From Bacillota bacterium (GTDB lineage Bacteria > Bacillota > Clostridia > Oscillospirales > Oscillospiraceae), in assembly GCA_029007925.1 (NCBI GenBank), contig JAQXIT010000109.1, forward strand, positions 1 to 55,907: 55,907 nucleotides of DNA. Reading direction: 5' to 3'. Of the stretch, positions 45,468 through 55,364 are shown piece by piece. How positions within the stretch are numbered: the first letter of the stretch is position 1; each line of letters opens with the position of its first letter. The translations under genes and the position numbers were made by a program. The notes under the pieces were generated by a model. The model worked only from the letters and a program-made list of their open reading frames with translations, was not told where the DNA came from and did not search any database.

Positions 45468-46457
45468 ATGAACAAGACCTTTTACCTGGAGACCGGCTCC
45501 GACGACCCCGCCTACAATCTGGCCTTCGAGGAATATGTGCAGGCCCACCGCCGGGAGGGCAATTATCTGATTCTCTGGCAGAACCGGAACGCTATCATCA
45601 TCGGCCGGAACCAGAACACCCGGGAGGAAATCAACCGGGAGTTTGTGGAAGCCCACGGTATCCGCGTTATCCGCCGCAACACCGGCGGCGGAGCCGTGTA
45701 CCACGACATGGGAAATCTCAACTACTCCTTCATCACCGACGCCGGAGATCTGACCCAGCGAACCGGAACCCTGTTCACCTCCCCTGTGGTCAAAGCTCTG
45801 CGGGGTCTGGGGCTGGACGCGGAAACCTCCGGGCGCAATGATATTCTCGTCTCCGGCCACAAGGTCTCCGGCATTGCCGAGCATCTGATGCAGGGACGAA
45901 TCCTCCACCATGGCACATTGCTGTTCGATTCCGACCCGGCCATGATCGCCGGTGCTCTGAACCCGGATCCCACCAAGTTCCAGTCCAAGAGCGTCAAGTC
46001 CGTCCGCAGCCGGGTGGGCAACATCCGCAGCTTCCTGCCCTCTGACATGGATATGCAGAGCTTCTGGAACTACCTGAAGGTGGCGCTGGCGGAGGACGGC
46101 ATCATCCCCACCTCCCTGACCGACGAGGAGTTGGAAGGCGTCCGGGCGCTGAAAGCGGCAAAATACGACACCTGGGAGTGGAACTACGGCAAATCTCCCA
46201 AGTACCAGACCGAGTGCCGCCGCCGTTTCCCCGGCGGACTGCTGGAACTGCATCTGTCCGTAGCCGGCGGCAAGATCAGCGAGCTGGAGATTCTGGGCGA
46301 TTTCATGTCCCTGACCAGCGTGGAGCCTCTGAAGCTGGCGCTGCTGAACTGCCCCTATCAGGAGGCGGACATCGCCGGAGTTCTGGATCAGTTCCCCCTG
46401 CAGCGGATTCTGGGTGGCATTACCAAAGAAGAATTCCTGGAAACCATTCTTTCCTGA
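45468..46457 (+). CDS. lplA: Lipoate-protein ligase A
   Basis: NLAFEEYVQ...LWQNRNAIIIGRNQNTREEIN...VIRRNTGGGAVYHDMGNLNYSFI...SGHKVSGIAEH. Confidence 0.95.
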   Translation: MNKTFYLETGSDDPAYNLAFEEYVQAHRREGNYLILWQNRNAIIIGRNQNTREEINREFVEAHGIRVIRRNTGGGAVYHDMGNLNYSFITDAGDLTQRTGTLFTSPVVKALRGLGLDAETSGRNDILVSGHKVSGIAEHLMQGRILHHGTLLFDSDPAMIAGALNPDPTKFQSKSVKSVRSRVGNIRSFLPSDMDMQSFWNYLKVALAEDGIIPTSLTDEELEGVRALKAAKYDTWEWNYGKSPKYQTECRRRFPGGLLELHLSVAGGKISELEILGDFMSLTSVEPLKLALLNCPYQEADIAGVLDQFPLQRILGGITKEEFLETILS

Positions 46458-46467
46458 ATACCAAAAA

Positions 46468-46496
46468 ACGCGGATGTGATTATTTCACATCCGCGA
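46468..46496. terminator. Bidirectional terminator between lplA and MBL gene
   Basis: CGCGGATGTGA-TTAT-TTCACATCCGCG with A/T-rich flanks. Confidence 0.65.
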
Positions 46497-47214
46497 TTTT
46501 GATTTCCTCCGTCTGCAGCGGCTCCCAAAGAAGCCGGATATCCGTCTCCTTCGCCAGCGCTTCCGCATTCCTCCGGGCGGATTCCCGGTAACCGGACACG
46601 TCGTCCTCCCGGAAAGGCAGATGATACGCCAGAATATGCTCCGGAGCCAGCTTCCGCAGGAACGCCCGCCCCCGCGCCAGCGTGATCCACGGGAAATTCA
46701 GAAGCGCCAGATCGATCTTTGCGACACCCACAGCCTTAAGCAGAACCTCTCCGTCCACGGCGCAGTCCCCGGGGATCAGCATACGGCATTCCCCCATCCG
46801 CAGCAGGATGCCGTAATGCCGCACGTCGGCATATTGGGCGCCCTCATGGGGCAGCCGCAGGAACCGCAGGGAAAAACCATCCCCAATATAGTCAAAGGCA
46901 TCCCCCGTGACCGGTGTCTGGCCGGGAAAAACCTGCTCCGGCAGAAACAGGCCGGCATCGGGCCACATTTCCTTCGCCGCGAGGGTGAGCCTTTGGGAAT
47001 AGTGGTCGGGATGGCAGTGGGTAAAGCAGATGCACGCCGGGTTGGAAAAAGCCTCATTCTCCGCCATTTTCCGCAGCAACTCCGGCGTCAGCGCCGAAAA
47101 GCCCGGCTGCCGGGTCTCGTGCAGCGCGTCCACCCAGATCCTGTGTCCGCCCGCTTCGATGGCCACCCCCGCGTTGGCGCTGAGGGTTACCCGGATCCGT
47201 TCCATATTGCTCAC
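46480..47214 (-). CDS. Metallo-beta-lactamase-fold hydrolase
   Basis: CICFTHCHPDHYSQRL (HxHxDH-like), MLIPGDCAVDGE. Confidence 0.85.
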   Translation of the reverse strand: MSNMERIRVTLSANAGVAIEAGGHRIWVDALHETRQPGFSALTPELLRKMAENEAFSNPACICFTHCHPDHYSQRLTLAAKEMWPDAGLFLPEQVFPGQTPVTGDAFDYIGDGFSLRFLRLPHEGAQYADVRHYGILLRMGECRMLIPGDCAVDGEVLLKAVGVAKIDLALLNFPWITLARGRAFLRKLAPEHILAYHLPFREDDVSGYRESARRNAEALAKETDIRLLWEPLQTEEIKIADVK

Positions 47215-47366
47215 CTCCCGTTTCTGTCATTATAGTGCGGGAGTTTTCTTTTTGCAATCAGATTGTTCATATTATTTGATAGTAAATTTACGGAAAGTTT
47301 ATAAATCCCGCCTCCGTTCGGCGTAGAATGTAGGATATATTGCAGTCAAAGGATGGAAGGTATCCT

Positions 47367-50300
47367 ATGGAAAAATTGAGCGTCAAAAAACCCTTTACCA
47401 TCTTGGTCGCCGTCATTATGGTACTGGTGCTGGGCGTGGTGTCCGTGACCCGAATGACCACCGACCTGCTGCCGGACATGAGTATGCCCTATCTGATGGT
47501 GGTTGCCCCTTATCCCGGCGCCAGCCCGGAGCGGGTGGAAAACGACGTCGTCCGTCCTCTGGAAAGCGCGCTGGGAACGGTCAGCGGCGTGGAAAACGTC
47601 TACTCCACCTCCGCTGAGAATTTCGGCATGATTCAGCTGGAATTTGCCGAAGGCACCGACATGGATTCCACGCTGGTGAAGGTCTCCGGAGCGGTACAGG
47701 AGGCCTCCGCTTCCCTGCCGGACACCTGCGGCACTCCCTCCATCAGTGAGCTGAGCATGGATATGATGGCCACCATGTATGTCTCCGTCAGCCGGGATGG
47801 TTATGATATCTACCAGCTTTCCTCCTTCGTCAAGGATACGGTGCAGCCCTATCTGGAGCGGCAGAACGGCGTAGCCAGCGTTTCGGCTCTGGGTCTGGTG
47901 GAGCAAAGCGTCCATGTGGAGCTGGATCCCGACAAGATCGCCGCTCTGAACGACAAGCTCCTTTCCGCCGTCAATGAACAGCTTTCCGCCGCTCTGGAGG
48001 AGCTGGACAAAGCGCAGCAGGAGGTGGAAACCGGCAGAGCCGAGCTGGAAAAGGCGCAGTCCGGCTTTGGTCAGACCATGGCCGGCACCATTTTCGGCAG
48101 TCTGGAGGACAGCGTATCCGATGCCGCCGCCCGGATGAAAGCGGAGGTGGATGATCTTCTGGCCCAGGTGGAAGCCCTTCGCGCCGAGATTACCGATGGA
48201 GAAACCGGCAGCTCACTGGACACCATTGCGGAGAATCTGCGAAAAATCTCCGAAAAGCTGGGCAGCGGAAACCTGTCCGTGGAAGATCTGCTGGAGATCT
48301 CCGGCAGTCTGCGGGTGATTCTGGACAATCTGGCATCTCTGGTGGAAAAGCTGGAAGCGGAAGCCCGCGGGAGGATCGACGGGGATTCCCTGTCCCGGCT
48401 CCGGGAAACGCTGAAGGAGATCACCGGCACCCTGGGGACTCTCTCCGGCATTCTGGATTCCGTTCCCGAAATCCTTGCCGGTCTGGAGGAAGCCTACGCC
48501 GGTATGACCCAGGCACAGTTGGAAGCCGCCGTGGGCTTCGCCACTGCCAGCACCCAGCTCACCGCCGCCGAAACTCAGCTTGCCGCCGCCCGGACACAGT
48601 ATGAAACCGCGCGGGAGCAGGCGCTGGCCGGTGCCAATCTGGACAGTCTGCTGGACGTCAAGACCCTTTCCCAGCTGATTTACGCCCAAAACTTCTCCAT
48701 GCCGGCCGGCTACATCGACGATGCCCAGGACAACAGCTGGCTGCTGAAGGTGGGCGAGGAATACTCCTCCGTGGAGGACATCGCCGGAGCACTGCTGGTG
48801 AGCATGGACGGCATCGGTGATGTGCGGATTTCCGATGTGGCTGCCGTGACCGTCATCGACAACGCCGGCGTCGGCTTCACCCGCCTCAACGGCCATGAGG
48901 CCGTCATTCTGAGCATCTTCAAAAGCAGCACCGCCGGAACCAACAAAACCGCTAAGAACTGTCAGGCGGCCTTTCGGGAGCTGGAGGAAAAGTACGACGG
49001 CACCAAAATGCTGACGCTGATGAATCAGGGCAGCTATATTGACCTGATTATTCAGTCCGTCCTGTCCAGCATGGTCACCGGCGCCCTTCTGGCCATCGTC
49101 ATTCTTGCCCTGTTCCTGAAGGACGTGAAGCCCACTCTGGTGGTTGGTATCAGCATTCCCCTGTCGGTCATGCTTTCGCTGGTTCTGATGTATTTCACCG
49201 GCATCTCCCTGAACATGATGACCCTGTCCGGGCTGTCTCTGGGCATCGGTATGCTGGTGGATAACTCCGTGGTGGTCATGGAGAATATCTACCGGCTCCG
49301 AGGCCGGGGCGTCAGCGCCGCACGGGCTGCCGTACAGGGTACCAGGCAGGTTTCCGGTGCCATCATCGCCTCCACCCTCACCACCGTCTGCGTTTTTCTC
49401 CCGCTGGTGTTCACCGAGGGCATGGTCAAGGAGCTTCTGCTGCCGCTGGGGCTTTGCATCGGCTTCTGCCTGATGTCCTCACTGCTGGTGGCTCTGACCG
49501 TGGTTCCCGCCGCGGCCTCCACCATGCTGCGCCGTTCCCGGCCCAAGCCCCATCCGCTTTTCGATAAGATTCTGGACGTCTACGGACGGTTCCTGAACTG
49601 GTGTCTGGATCATAAGGCCATTCCCATCACCGTGGCCATGGGACTGTTGGCTGTGTGCGTATGGGCGGTTATCCACATGGGCATCGTTCTGCTGCCGGAA
49701 ATGAACGGCGACCAAATCCAGATCAGCGTCACCACACCCGAGGGCATCACCAGGGAGGAATCCTATGCCATGGCCGATGATGTCATCGACAAGCTTCTGA
49801 CCATTGATGGCGTGGAAAACGTCGGCGTCATGGACAGCGGCTCTGCCGTGAGTATGATAAGCGGTATGTCCGGTCTCAGCGGCTCCTACGGCAGCTATTC
49901 CTTCTATGTGCTGGTACCGGAGGGCACCCCCTCCAGCCAAATCCGGAAAATTACGGAAAAGATCAACGATGCCTGCGCCGATATGCCCTGCCAGGTCAGT
50001 GCTTCCTCCGGCGGGATGGACGACATGACCGCGCTGCTGGGCAGCGGACTGAGTGTCCACATCTACGGCGATAATTTGGATACCATGCGGGAGCTGTCCG
50101 ATCAGGTTGCGGAGCTTGTAGCCACCGTACCGGGCTACACGGACATCACCACCAGCTTCACCGACGGTGACCCCACCATCCGCTTGATGATTGACAAGGA
50201 CAAAGCCATGTCCAAGGGTTTAACCGTTGCCCAGATCTATATGAGCATTTCCCAACGGCTCACCACCTCCGCCACCTCTGCCTCGATCACGCTGGACGGC

Positions 50301-51272
50301 GTCACCATGGATGTGACCGTGGAGGACAATTCCAACCCGCTGACACTGGAGAATCTGCTGGAGCTGGAGCTGGAGACCACCACCATGGACGCCTCCGGCG
50401 GTACCGTGAAGGAAACCCACAAGCTCTCCGAGTTTGCCTCCATGGAGGAGACCACCTCGGTGGGCTCCATCGGCCGGGAAAACCAGACCCGCTACGTCAC
50501 CGTATCCGCCGACATCGCCGAAGGCTATAACGCCACCCTTCTTTCCCGGGAGCTGAGCAAAAAGCTGGCGGATTTCTCCGAAACCCGGGTTCCCTATGGT
50601 TTTTCCGTCCGGCTGGACGGAGAAAGCTCCACGGTTAAGGAAATGCTGACACAGATGCTGCTGCTCATCGGATTGGGCTTCCTGTTTATCTATCTGGTCA
50701 TGGTCGCACAATTCCAGAGTCTGCTGAGCCCCTTCATCGTACTGTTCACCGTGCCGCTGGCCTTCACCGGCGGTATGCTGGGACTGCTGGTCAGCGGTCA
50801 GCAGCTCAGTCTGCTGTCGCTGATGGGTTTCGCGGTGCTGATGGGTACCGTGGTCAACAACGGCATTGTCTTTGTGGACTATGTGAATCAGCTTCGCATC
50901 GGCGGCATGGATCGCCGCGCCGCCCTCATCGCCACCGGCAAAACCCGGATGCGCCCCATTCTGATGACGGCGCTGACCACCATTCTGGCCATGTTCCAGA
51001 TGGTATTCAGCGACGACATGGCCGGTCAGCTTGGCGGCGGCATGGCCATCGTCATCATCGGCGGTATGCTCTACGCCACCGTCATGACGCTCATCATCGT
51101 GCCGGTGATCTACGACATTCTCTTCCGGCGCAAGCCTATGAACGTGGACATCGGCAGTGAGAATCTGGACGACGTACCGGATGATGCCGCGGAATTCATC
51201 GCGGAAGCAGCGGCTCAGGAGGCAGCCGGGAAAGCGGAAGAAGCCCTGGACGCGCCCGCTGCGGCCGAATAA
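47367..51272 (+). CDS. RND-superfamily efflux transporter with large coiled-coil insertion
   Basis: MEKLSVKKPFTILVAVIMVLVLGVVSVTRMTTDLLPDMSMPYLMVVAPYPGASPERVENDVVRPLE..., SGLSLGIGMLVDNSVVVMENIYR, GFAVLMGTVVNNGIVFVDYVNQL; RBS GGAAGG. Confidence 0.94.
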   Translation: MEKLSVKKPFTILVAVIMVLVLGVVSVTRMTTDLLPDMSMPYLMVVAPYPGASPERVENDVVRPLESALGTVSGVENVYSTSAENFGMIQLEFAEGTDMDSTLVKVSGAVQEASASLPDTCGTPSISELSMDMMATMYVSVSRDGYDIYQLSSFVKDTVQPYLERQNGVASVSALGLVEQSVHVELDPDKIAALNDKLLSAVNEQLSAALEELDKAQQEVETGRAELEKAQSGFGQTMAGTIFGSLEDSVSDAAARMKAEVDDLLAQVEALRAEITDGETGSSLDTIAENLRKISEKLGSGNLSVEDLLEISGSLRVILDNLASLVEKLEAEARGRIDGDSLSRLRETLKEITGTLGTLSGILDSVPEILAGLEEAYAGMTQAQLEAAVGFATASTQLTAAETQLAAARTQYETAREQALAGANLDSLLDVKTLSQLIYAQNFSMPAGYIDDAQDNSWLLKVGEEYSSVEDIAGALLVSMDGIGDVRISDVAAVTVIDNAGVGFTRLNGHEAVILSIFKSSTAGTNKTAKNCQAAFRELEEKYDGTKMLTLMNQGSYIDLIIQSVLSSMVTGALLAIVILALFLKDVKPTLVVGISIPLSVMLSLVLMYFTGISLNMMTLSGLSLGIGMLVDNSVVVMENIYRLRGRGVSAARAAVQGTRQVSGAIIASTLTTVCVFLPLVFTEGMVKELLLPLGLCIGFCLMSSLLVALTVVPAAASTMLRRSRPKPHPLFDKILDVYGRFLNWCLDHKAIPITVAMGLLAVCVWAVIHMGIVLLPEMNGDQIQISVTTPEGITREESYAMADDVIDKLLTIDGVENVGVMDSGSAVSMISGMSGLSGSYGSYSFYVLVPEGTPSSQIRKITEKINDACADMPCQVSASSGGMDDMTALLGSGLSVHIYGDNLDTMRELSDQVAELVATVPGYTDITTSFTDGDPTIRLMIDKDKAMSKGLTVAQIYMSISQRLTTSATSASITLDGVTMDVTVEDNSNPLTLENLLELELETTTMDASGGTVKETHKLSEFASMEETTSVGSIGRENQTRYVTVSADIAEGYNATLLSRELSKKLADFSETRVPYGFSVRLDGESSTVKEMLTQMLLLIGLGFLFIYLVMVAQFQSLLSPFIVLFTVPLAFTGGMLGLLVSGQQLSLLSLMGFAVLMGTVVNNGIVFVDYVNQLRIGGMDRRAALIATGKTRMRPILMTALTTILAMFQMVFSDDMAGQLGGGMAIVIIGGMLYATVMTLIIVPVIYDILFRRKPMNVDIGSENLDDVPDDAAEFIAEAAAQEAAGKAEEALDAPAAAE

Positions 51273-51278
51273 ACGAGC

Positions 51279-51306
51279 AAACCGGAGGGCTTCCCGCCCT
51301 CCGGTT
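51279..51306 (+). terminator. Hairpin terminator after RND gene
   Basis: AACCGGAGGGC-TTCC-CGCCCTCCGGTT. Confidence 0.5.
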
Positions 51307-51384
51307 GTGAACAATCTGTGAATTCTGTCCAAATTCCGACGCAAATTGCAGGCAGATTTCGGCGGGAATCGGAACAATTTTCTC

Positions 51385-51413
51385 TTGCAATTTTCGCCAA
51401 AAAACGGTATTCT
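51385..51413 (+). promoter_or_regulatory. Promoter of the uraA leader
   Basis: TTGCAA (51385-51390), 17 nt, TATTCT (51408-51413). Confidence 0.55.
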
Positions 51414-51454
51414 TGTTAAGAACAAAATATCTTGTTCGAAAGGAGGACTTGACT

Positions 51455-51529
51455 ATGCAGAAACAAACCGTCATGCGTATGTCTGGGTTCTCCTATTTTT
51501 CTGACCGTTTTTCGGCTGCCGAAGAATAA
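51455..51529 (+). CDS. 24-aa leader peptide upstream of uracil permease
   Basis: RBS AAAGGAGGACTTGACT-ATG; MQKQTVMRMSGFSYFSDRFSAAEE*. Confidence 0.65.
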   Translation: MQKQTVMRMSGFSYFSDRFSAAEE

Positions 51530-51552
51530 GGATAGTCCCTCTGTCCCCTTTT

Positions 51553-51603
51553 CATCCTTTCTCCCGGTGCCGGTATCGGCAGAGGCAGAAAGGATGTTTT
51601 TTT
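51553..51603 (+). terminator. Attenuator-type terminator directly preceding the uraA ATG
   Basis: CATCCTTTCT...AGAAAGGATG followed by T7 then ATG at 51604. Confidence 0.75.
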
Positions 51604-52971
51604 ATGGCAAACAACGAGAAAAACACGGAAGCCGTCTACGACGCCAAGTCGCTGGGTACTCCCCGGGTGTTGGTACTGGGCCTGCAGCATCTGTTCGCCA
51701 TGTTCGGCGCCACAGTGCTCGTCCCCGCTCTCACCGGTCTGAACGTATCCACCACGCTGCTGTTCGCCGGCTTGGGAACCCTGCTGTTCCACCTGATTAC
51801 CGGGCGGAAGGTTCCCGCGTTCCTGGGCTCCTCCTTCGCGTTCCTGGGTGCCTACGGTCTGGTCACCGCTTCCGGACAGGCAATCCCCCTGACCTACTCC
51901 AGCTTCGGTGTGGCCGTGGCCGGTCTGATGTATCTGGTGCTGGCGCTGCTGTTCAAGCTCTTCGGTGCCAAAAAGGTCATGCGCTTCTTCCCGCCCATCG
52001 TCACCGGCCCCGTCATCATCTGCATCGGCCTGACCCTGTCCGGCACTGCCATTGGCAGCTGCTCCGCCAACTGGCTGGTTGCCGTTGTAGCCATTCTGGT
52101 GGTTGTGATCTGCAACATCTGGGGCAAGGGCATGGTGAAGATCGTACCCATTCTGCTGGGTGTGGTTGCTTCCTACGCCGTTGCCATGATCGTGGATCCC
52201 GCTGCCCGGCTGAAGGTTGCCCAGACCGTTGCCGAAGCCAAGTGGATCGGTCTGCCCGTGGTCTGGAAGGAAACCGGACTGTCCATCTTCGGAGAAGGCT
52301 TTGACGGCGGTATGCTCCTGACCGCCATTATCACCATCCTGCCCATTTCGCTGGCCACCATCGTCGAGCATATCGGCGATATGTGTGCCATCTCCTCCAC
52401 CGTCGGCAAGAATTTCGTGGCCGATCCCGGCCTGCACCGCACCCTGATGGGCGACGGCATTGCCACCACCATGGCTGCCCTCTTCGGCGCCCCCGCCAAC
52501 ACCACCTATGGTGAAAATACCGGCGTTCTGGCGCTGTCCAAGGTCTACGATCCCAAGGTCATCCGTCTGGCGGCTGTCTTCGCCATTGTCCTGTCCTTCT
52601 GCCCCAAGTTCGCCGCGCTGATCGTGGCTATGCCTGCCGCCACCATGGGCGGTGTCAGCCTGGTGCTCTACGGTATGATTTCCGCCGTTGGCGTGCGCAA
52701 CGTGGTGGAAAATCAGGTTGACTTCACCAAGAGCCGCAACGTGCTGATCGCCGCTGTGATTATGGTTCTGGCCATCGGCCTGAAGTACGGCACCGGCGAT
52801 GTGGGCGGCATTGTCTTCAGCATTGGCAGTGTCCATATCACCCTGACCGGTCTGGCTGTGGGCGCTCTGGTGGGCATCTTCATGAACGCCGTGCTTCCCG
52901 GCAAGGACTACGAGTTCGGTACCAATGAGCAGGGTGACACCTCCGTCAATTTCGGTACCCGGGCAAAATAA
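51604..52971 (+). CDS. uraA: Uracil permease / nucleobase:cation symporter-2 family
   Basis: LGLQHLFAMFGATVLVPALTGLNVSTTLLFAGLGTLLFHLITGRKVPAFLGSSFAF..., VEHIGDMCAISSTVGKNF, NTTYGENTGVLALS. Confidence 0.95.
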   Translation: MANNEKNTEAVYDAKSLGTPRVLVLGLQHLFAMFGATVLVPALTGLNVSTTLLFAGLGTLLFHLITGRKVPAFLGSSFAFLGAYGLVTASGQAIPLTYSSFGVAVAGLMYLVLALLFKLFGAKKVMRFFPPIVTGPVIICIGLTLSGTAIGSCSANWLVAVVAILVVVICNIWGKGMVKIVPILLGVVASYAVAMIVDPAARLKVAQTVAEAKWIGLPVVWKETGLSIFGEGFDGGMLLTAIITILPISLATIVEHIGDMCAISSTVGKNFVADPGLHRTLMGDGIATTMAALFGAPANTTYGENTGVLALSKVYDPKVIRLAAVFAIVLSFCPKFAALIVAMPAATMGGVSLVLYGMISAVGVRNVVENQVDFTKSRNVLIAAVIMVLAIGLKYGTGDVGGIVFSIGSVHITLTGLAVGALVGIFMNAVLPGKDYEFGTNEQGDTSVNFGTRAK

Positions 52972-52985
52972 CCCCCCATACACAA

Positions 52986-53017
52986 AACGCCGCCGGAAGG
53001 ATCCGGCGGCGTTGTTT
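52986..53017 (+). terminator. Intrinsic terminator after uraA
   Basis: ACGCCGCCGGA-AGGA-TCCGGCGGCGT-TGTTTTATTT. Confidence 0.8.
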
Positions 53018-54243
53018 TATTTCTTGTCCCGTTTGCGGGTCAGATAGATGTCCAGCTTTTCCTTCATGTTCTCCGGTATCTCCCGGGCTACAGGGCAGCG
53101 AACCGCGTTGGCCATCCGCTCCGTAAAGGCCACAATAAAGCCGATATCCGCCGCCATCTGCTCGCCCTTCACCAGCGCCATGGTGTCGTAGCTGTTATGG
53201 ATGGTTGCCGTGTTGTGAGGCGCGATCCGGGCGAAGGAAACCGCCGGAACCCCCTTGTCGGCAAAGGGCGTGGAATCGCTGGAATACACGTCCTGCTGCA
53301 CTTCAATGCCCCAGCCCCGCTCCATGGCCATGTAGCGGATGTAGTGGGTCAGCGGTTCCTCCGAGGTGCAGCAGGCAATGAATTTGCCCATAACCGATCC
53401 GATCATGTCCAGATTGATGTTCAGAACCGTTTTCTTCAGCGCCTCTTCATTGGTTTCGCAGTAGGCCTTGGAGCCCAGAAGGCCCCGCTCCTCGCTGCCG
53501 CACCACAGGAAACGCAGTCCATAGCGGTGGGGATGGGCGGCAAAATACTCCGCCGCCGCCAGAATTCCCACGGAACCGGACATATTGTCGTAGGCGCCCT
53601 GAGAAAGGGAGGTGGAATCGTAGTGCGCCGTCAGGGTGATGTACTCATCGGTTTCGCCGGGCAGCTCCAGCATCACATTGTGGGACTGTCCCCGGTACTC
53701 CTCCTGCTCCAACACGATTTTCGCGGTGACGGTGCCCCGCCGGATCAGTTCGATGGCGGACTTGGCGTTGATATTGACGCCCGGCAGCTTTCTGCCCTTG
53801 CTGACAAAGCTCCGCAGTTCCCGCTGGTCGATGTCCCAGTCGGTGTAATTGGCGTTGCCGTCGTAGGTCACAAAACCCACGGCACCGTTCTCCAGAATAT
53901 CCTGATACCGCCAGTAACCCAGATAGCCGTCAATCATCACGATTTTCCCACGGCATTGGGACAGGCTGAGGGGATCCGTTCCCCGCAGATAGTACAGCGG
54001 TGCCTCCACCTCTCCGGAGCCGGCGCAGAGATATCCCTTGCAGGGGATCTCCGCCCCATCGGCATAAAACTCCGCCCGCTTCATAGTGGCCATATCCACA
54101 TCGAAGGGAAGAATTTCAGCCTTCAGCCCTATTTCGGCGCATTTGCTCCGCAGATACTCCGCGCAGCGAAGCTCCTCACTGCTGCCGCCGGTGCGGACAT
54201 AGGCCGTTTCCTCAAAGATTTTCATGATTTGTTTGGCATCCAT
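53017..54243 (-). CDS. M28-family aminopeptidase with PA-like domain
   Basis: YITLTAHYDSTSLSQGAYDNMSGSVGILAAAEYFA..., LRFLWCGSEERGLLGSKAY, NLDMIGS, GVPAVSFARIAPHNTATIHN. Confidence 0.92.
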   Translation of the reverse strand: MDAKQIMKIFEETAYVRTGGSSEELRCAEYLRSKCAEIGLKAEILPFDVDMATMKRAEFYADGAEIPCKGYLCAGSGEVEAPLYYLRGTDPLSLSQCRGKIVMIDGYLGYWRYQDILENGAVGFVTYDGNANYTDWDIDQRELRSFVSKGRKLPGVNINAKSAIELIRRGTVTAKIVLEQEEYRGQSHNVMLELPGETDEYITLTAHYDSTSLSQGAYDNMSGSVGILAAAEYFAAHPHRYGLRFLWCGSEERGLLGSKAYCETNEEALKKTVLNINLDMIGSVMGKFIACCTSEEPLTHYIRYMAMERGWGIEVQQDVYSSDSTPFADKGVPAVSFARIAPHNTATIHNSYDTMALVKGEQMAADIGFIVAFTERMANAVRCPVAREIPENMKEKLDIYLTRKRDKK

Positions 54244-54381
54244 AGGAAAACCTCCTTTTCCCCTATTCTACTCCGCTTCCGTGAATTTGCAACAGTTTTC
54301 TTTCTCTGTTTTTTTGCATGAAGTACCTTGGCAGGCGAGGTATTATGTGATACAATACCGCCACGAAAGGGGGAAACGGCC

Positions 54382-54720
54382 ATGTCCATTGCCGGTGATC
54401 TGATCCGGGGCCACACAGATGCCATCATTCTGGCCCGGCTTCTGCAGTCCGACAGCTACGGCTACGAGATCAACAAAATCATCTCCACCCTCTCCTCGGG
54501 CCGCTTCGAACTGAAGGAAGCCACGCTCTACACCGCCTTCAAGCGGCTGGAGGAATCCGGCTTCATCGCCTCCTACTGGGGCGACAGCGGTGCCGGAGCC
54601 CGGCGGCGATACTACACCATCACCCCCGCAGGGCGGGAAGCCTGCCTTCGCCTTCTGGCGGAATGGGAGGAAACTAAGGAGATCATGGATCAACTATTGA
54701 AAACGGAGGAAAGAACATGA
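54382..54720 (+). CDS. PadR-family transcriptional regulator
   Basis: MSIAGDLIRGHTDAIILARLLQSDSYGYEINKIISTLSSGRFELKEATLYTAFKRLEESGFI...RRRYYTITPAG. Confidence 0.93.
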   Translation: MSIAGDLIRGHTDAIILARLLQSDSYGYEINKIISTLSSGRFELKEATLYTAFKRLEESGFIASYWGDSGAGARRRYYTITPAGREACLRLLAEWEETKEIMDQLLKTEERT

Positions 54721-55364
54721 GAGATCAACTGATTCGCTATGTGGATCTTCTCTTTGCCGGCGCCCACGATGCCGGCGATATCAGGCAGGAGATCCTTCAG
54801 AACACACTGGATCGCTACGACGATCTGGTCGCACAGGGTAAAACGCCGGAGGCCGCCTACAGCCTGGCCATTTCCGGCATCGGGGACATCAGCGAAATCC
54901 TCAGCGGCGGCGCGGTGCCTCCGGAGATCCCCACTCCCGCCGCTGCGGTTACGGAGCGCACGGAGCCGCAGGAAACCCCGGTATGGAAAAAGGTGCTTCG
55001 GGCCATCGGCATATGCCTGTACATTTTGTGTCCCGTGCCGCTGTTCGTCCTGCAGAATGAAATCGGTCTATGCGGCTTGCTGACCATTGTGGCCGTGGCC
55101 ACCGCTCTGATGGTGATTGCCGGCGGAAAAAGCGGCAATGATGCTCCCCGAAAGGAAGAACCCATTCCCACCTCTCCCCGTTCCGAGCTGCACAAGGCCG
55201 TGAACGCCATCATCTGGGCGGTGGGTCTGTGTGTTTACTTCCTTCTGAGTTTTTCCACCGGCGCTTGGTATATCACATGGATCCTGTTTCTCATCATCCC
55301 GGCGGTTAACGGGCTTGTCAAGGCCTGCATGGATCTGAAGGAGGCGAGCCGAAATGAAAACTAA
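54717..55364 (+). CDS. Permease-prefix/HAAS (DUF1700-like) membrane protein
   Basis: N-terminal amphipathic domain MRDQLIRYVDLLFAGAHDAGDIRQEILQNTLDRYDDLVAQGKTPEAAYSLAISGIGDISEIL plus TM helices; overlaps padR stop. Confidence 0.8.
   Translation: MRDQLIRYVDLLFAGAHDAGDIRQEILQNTLDRYDDLVAQGKTPEAAYSLAISGIGDISEILSGGAVPPEIPTPAAAVTERTEPQETPVWKKVLRAIGICLYILCPVPLFVLQNEIGLCGLLTIVAVATALMVIAGGKSGNDAPRKEEPIPTSPRSELHKAVNAIIWAVGLCVYFLLSFSTGAWYITWILFLIIPAVNGLVKACMDLKEASRNEN

Noticed and set aside
51530-51546. PyrR-binding site in the uraA leader
   Set aside because: The GGATAG-TCCCT-CTGTCC hairpin lacks the PyrR-type loop (UCNGNGAGG-like) on the + strand as I recall it.
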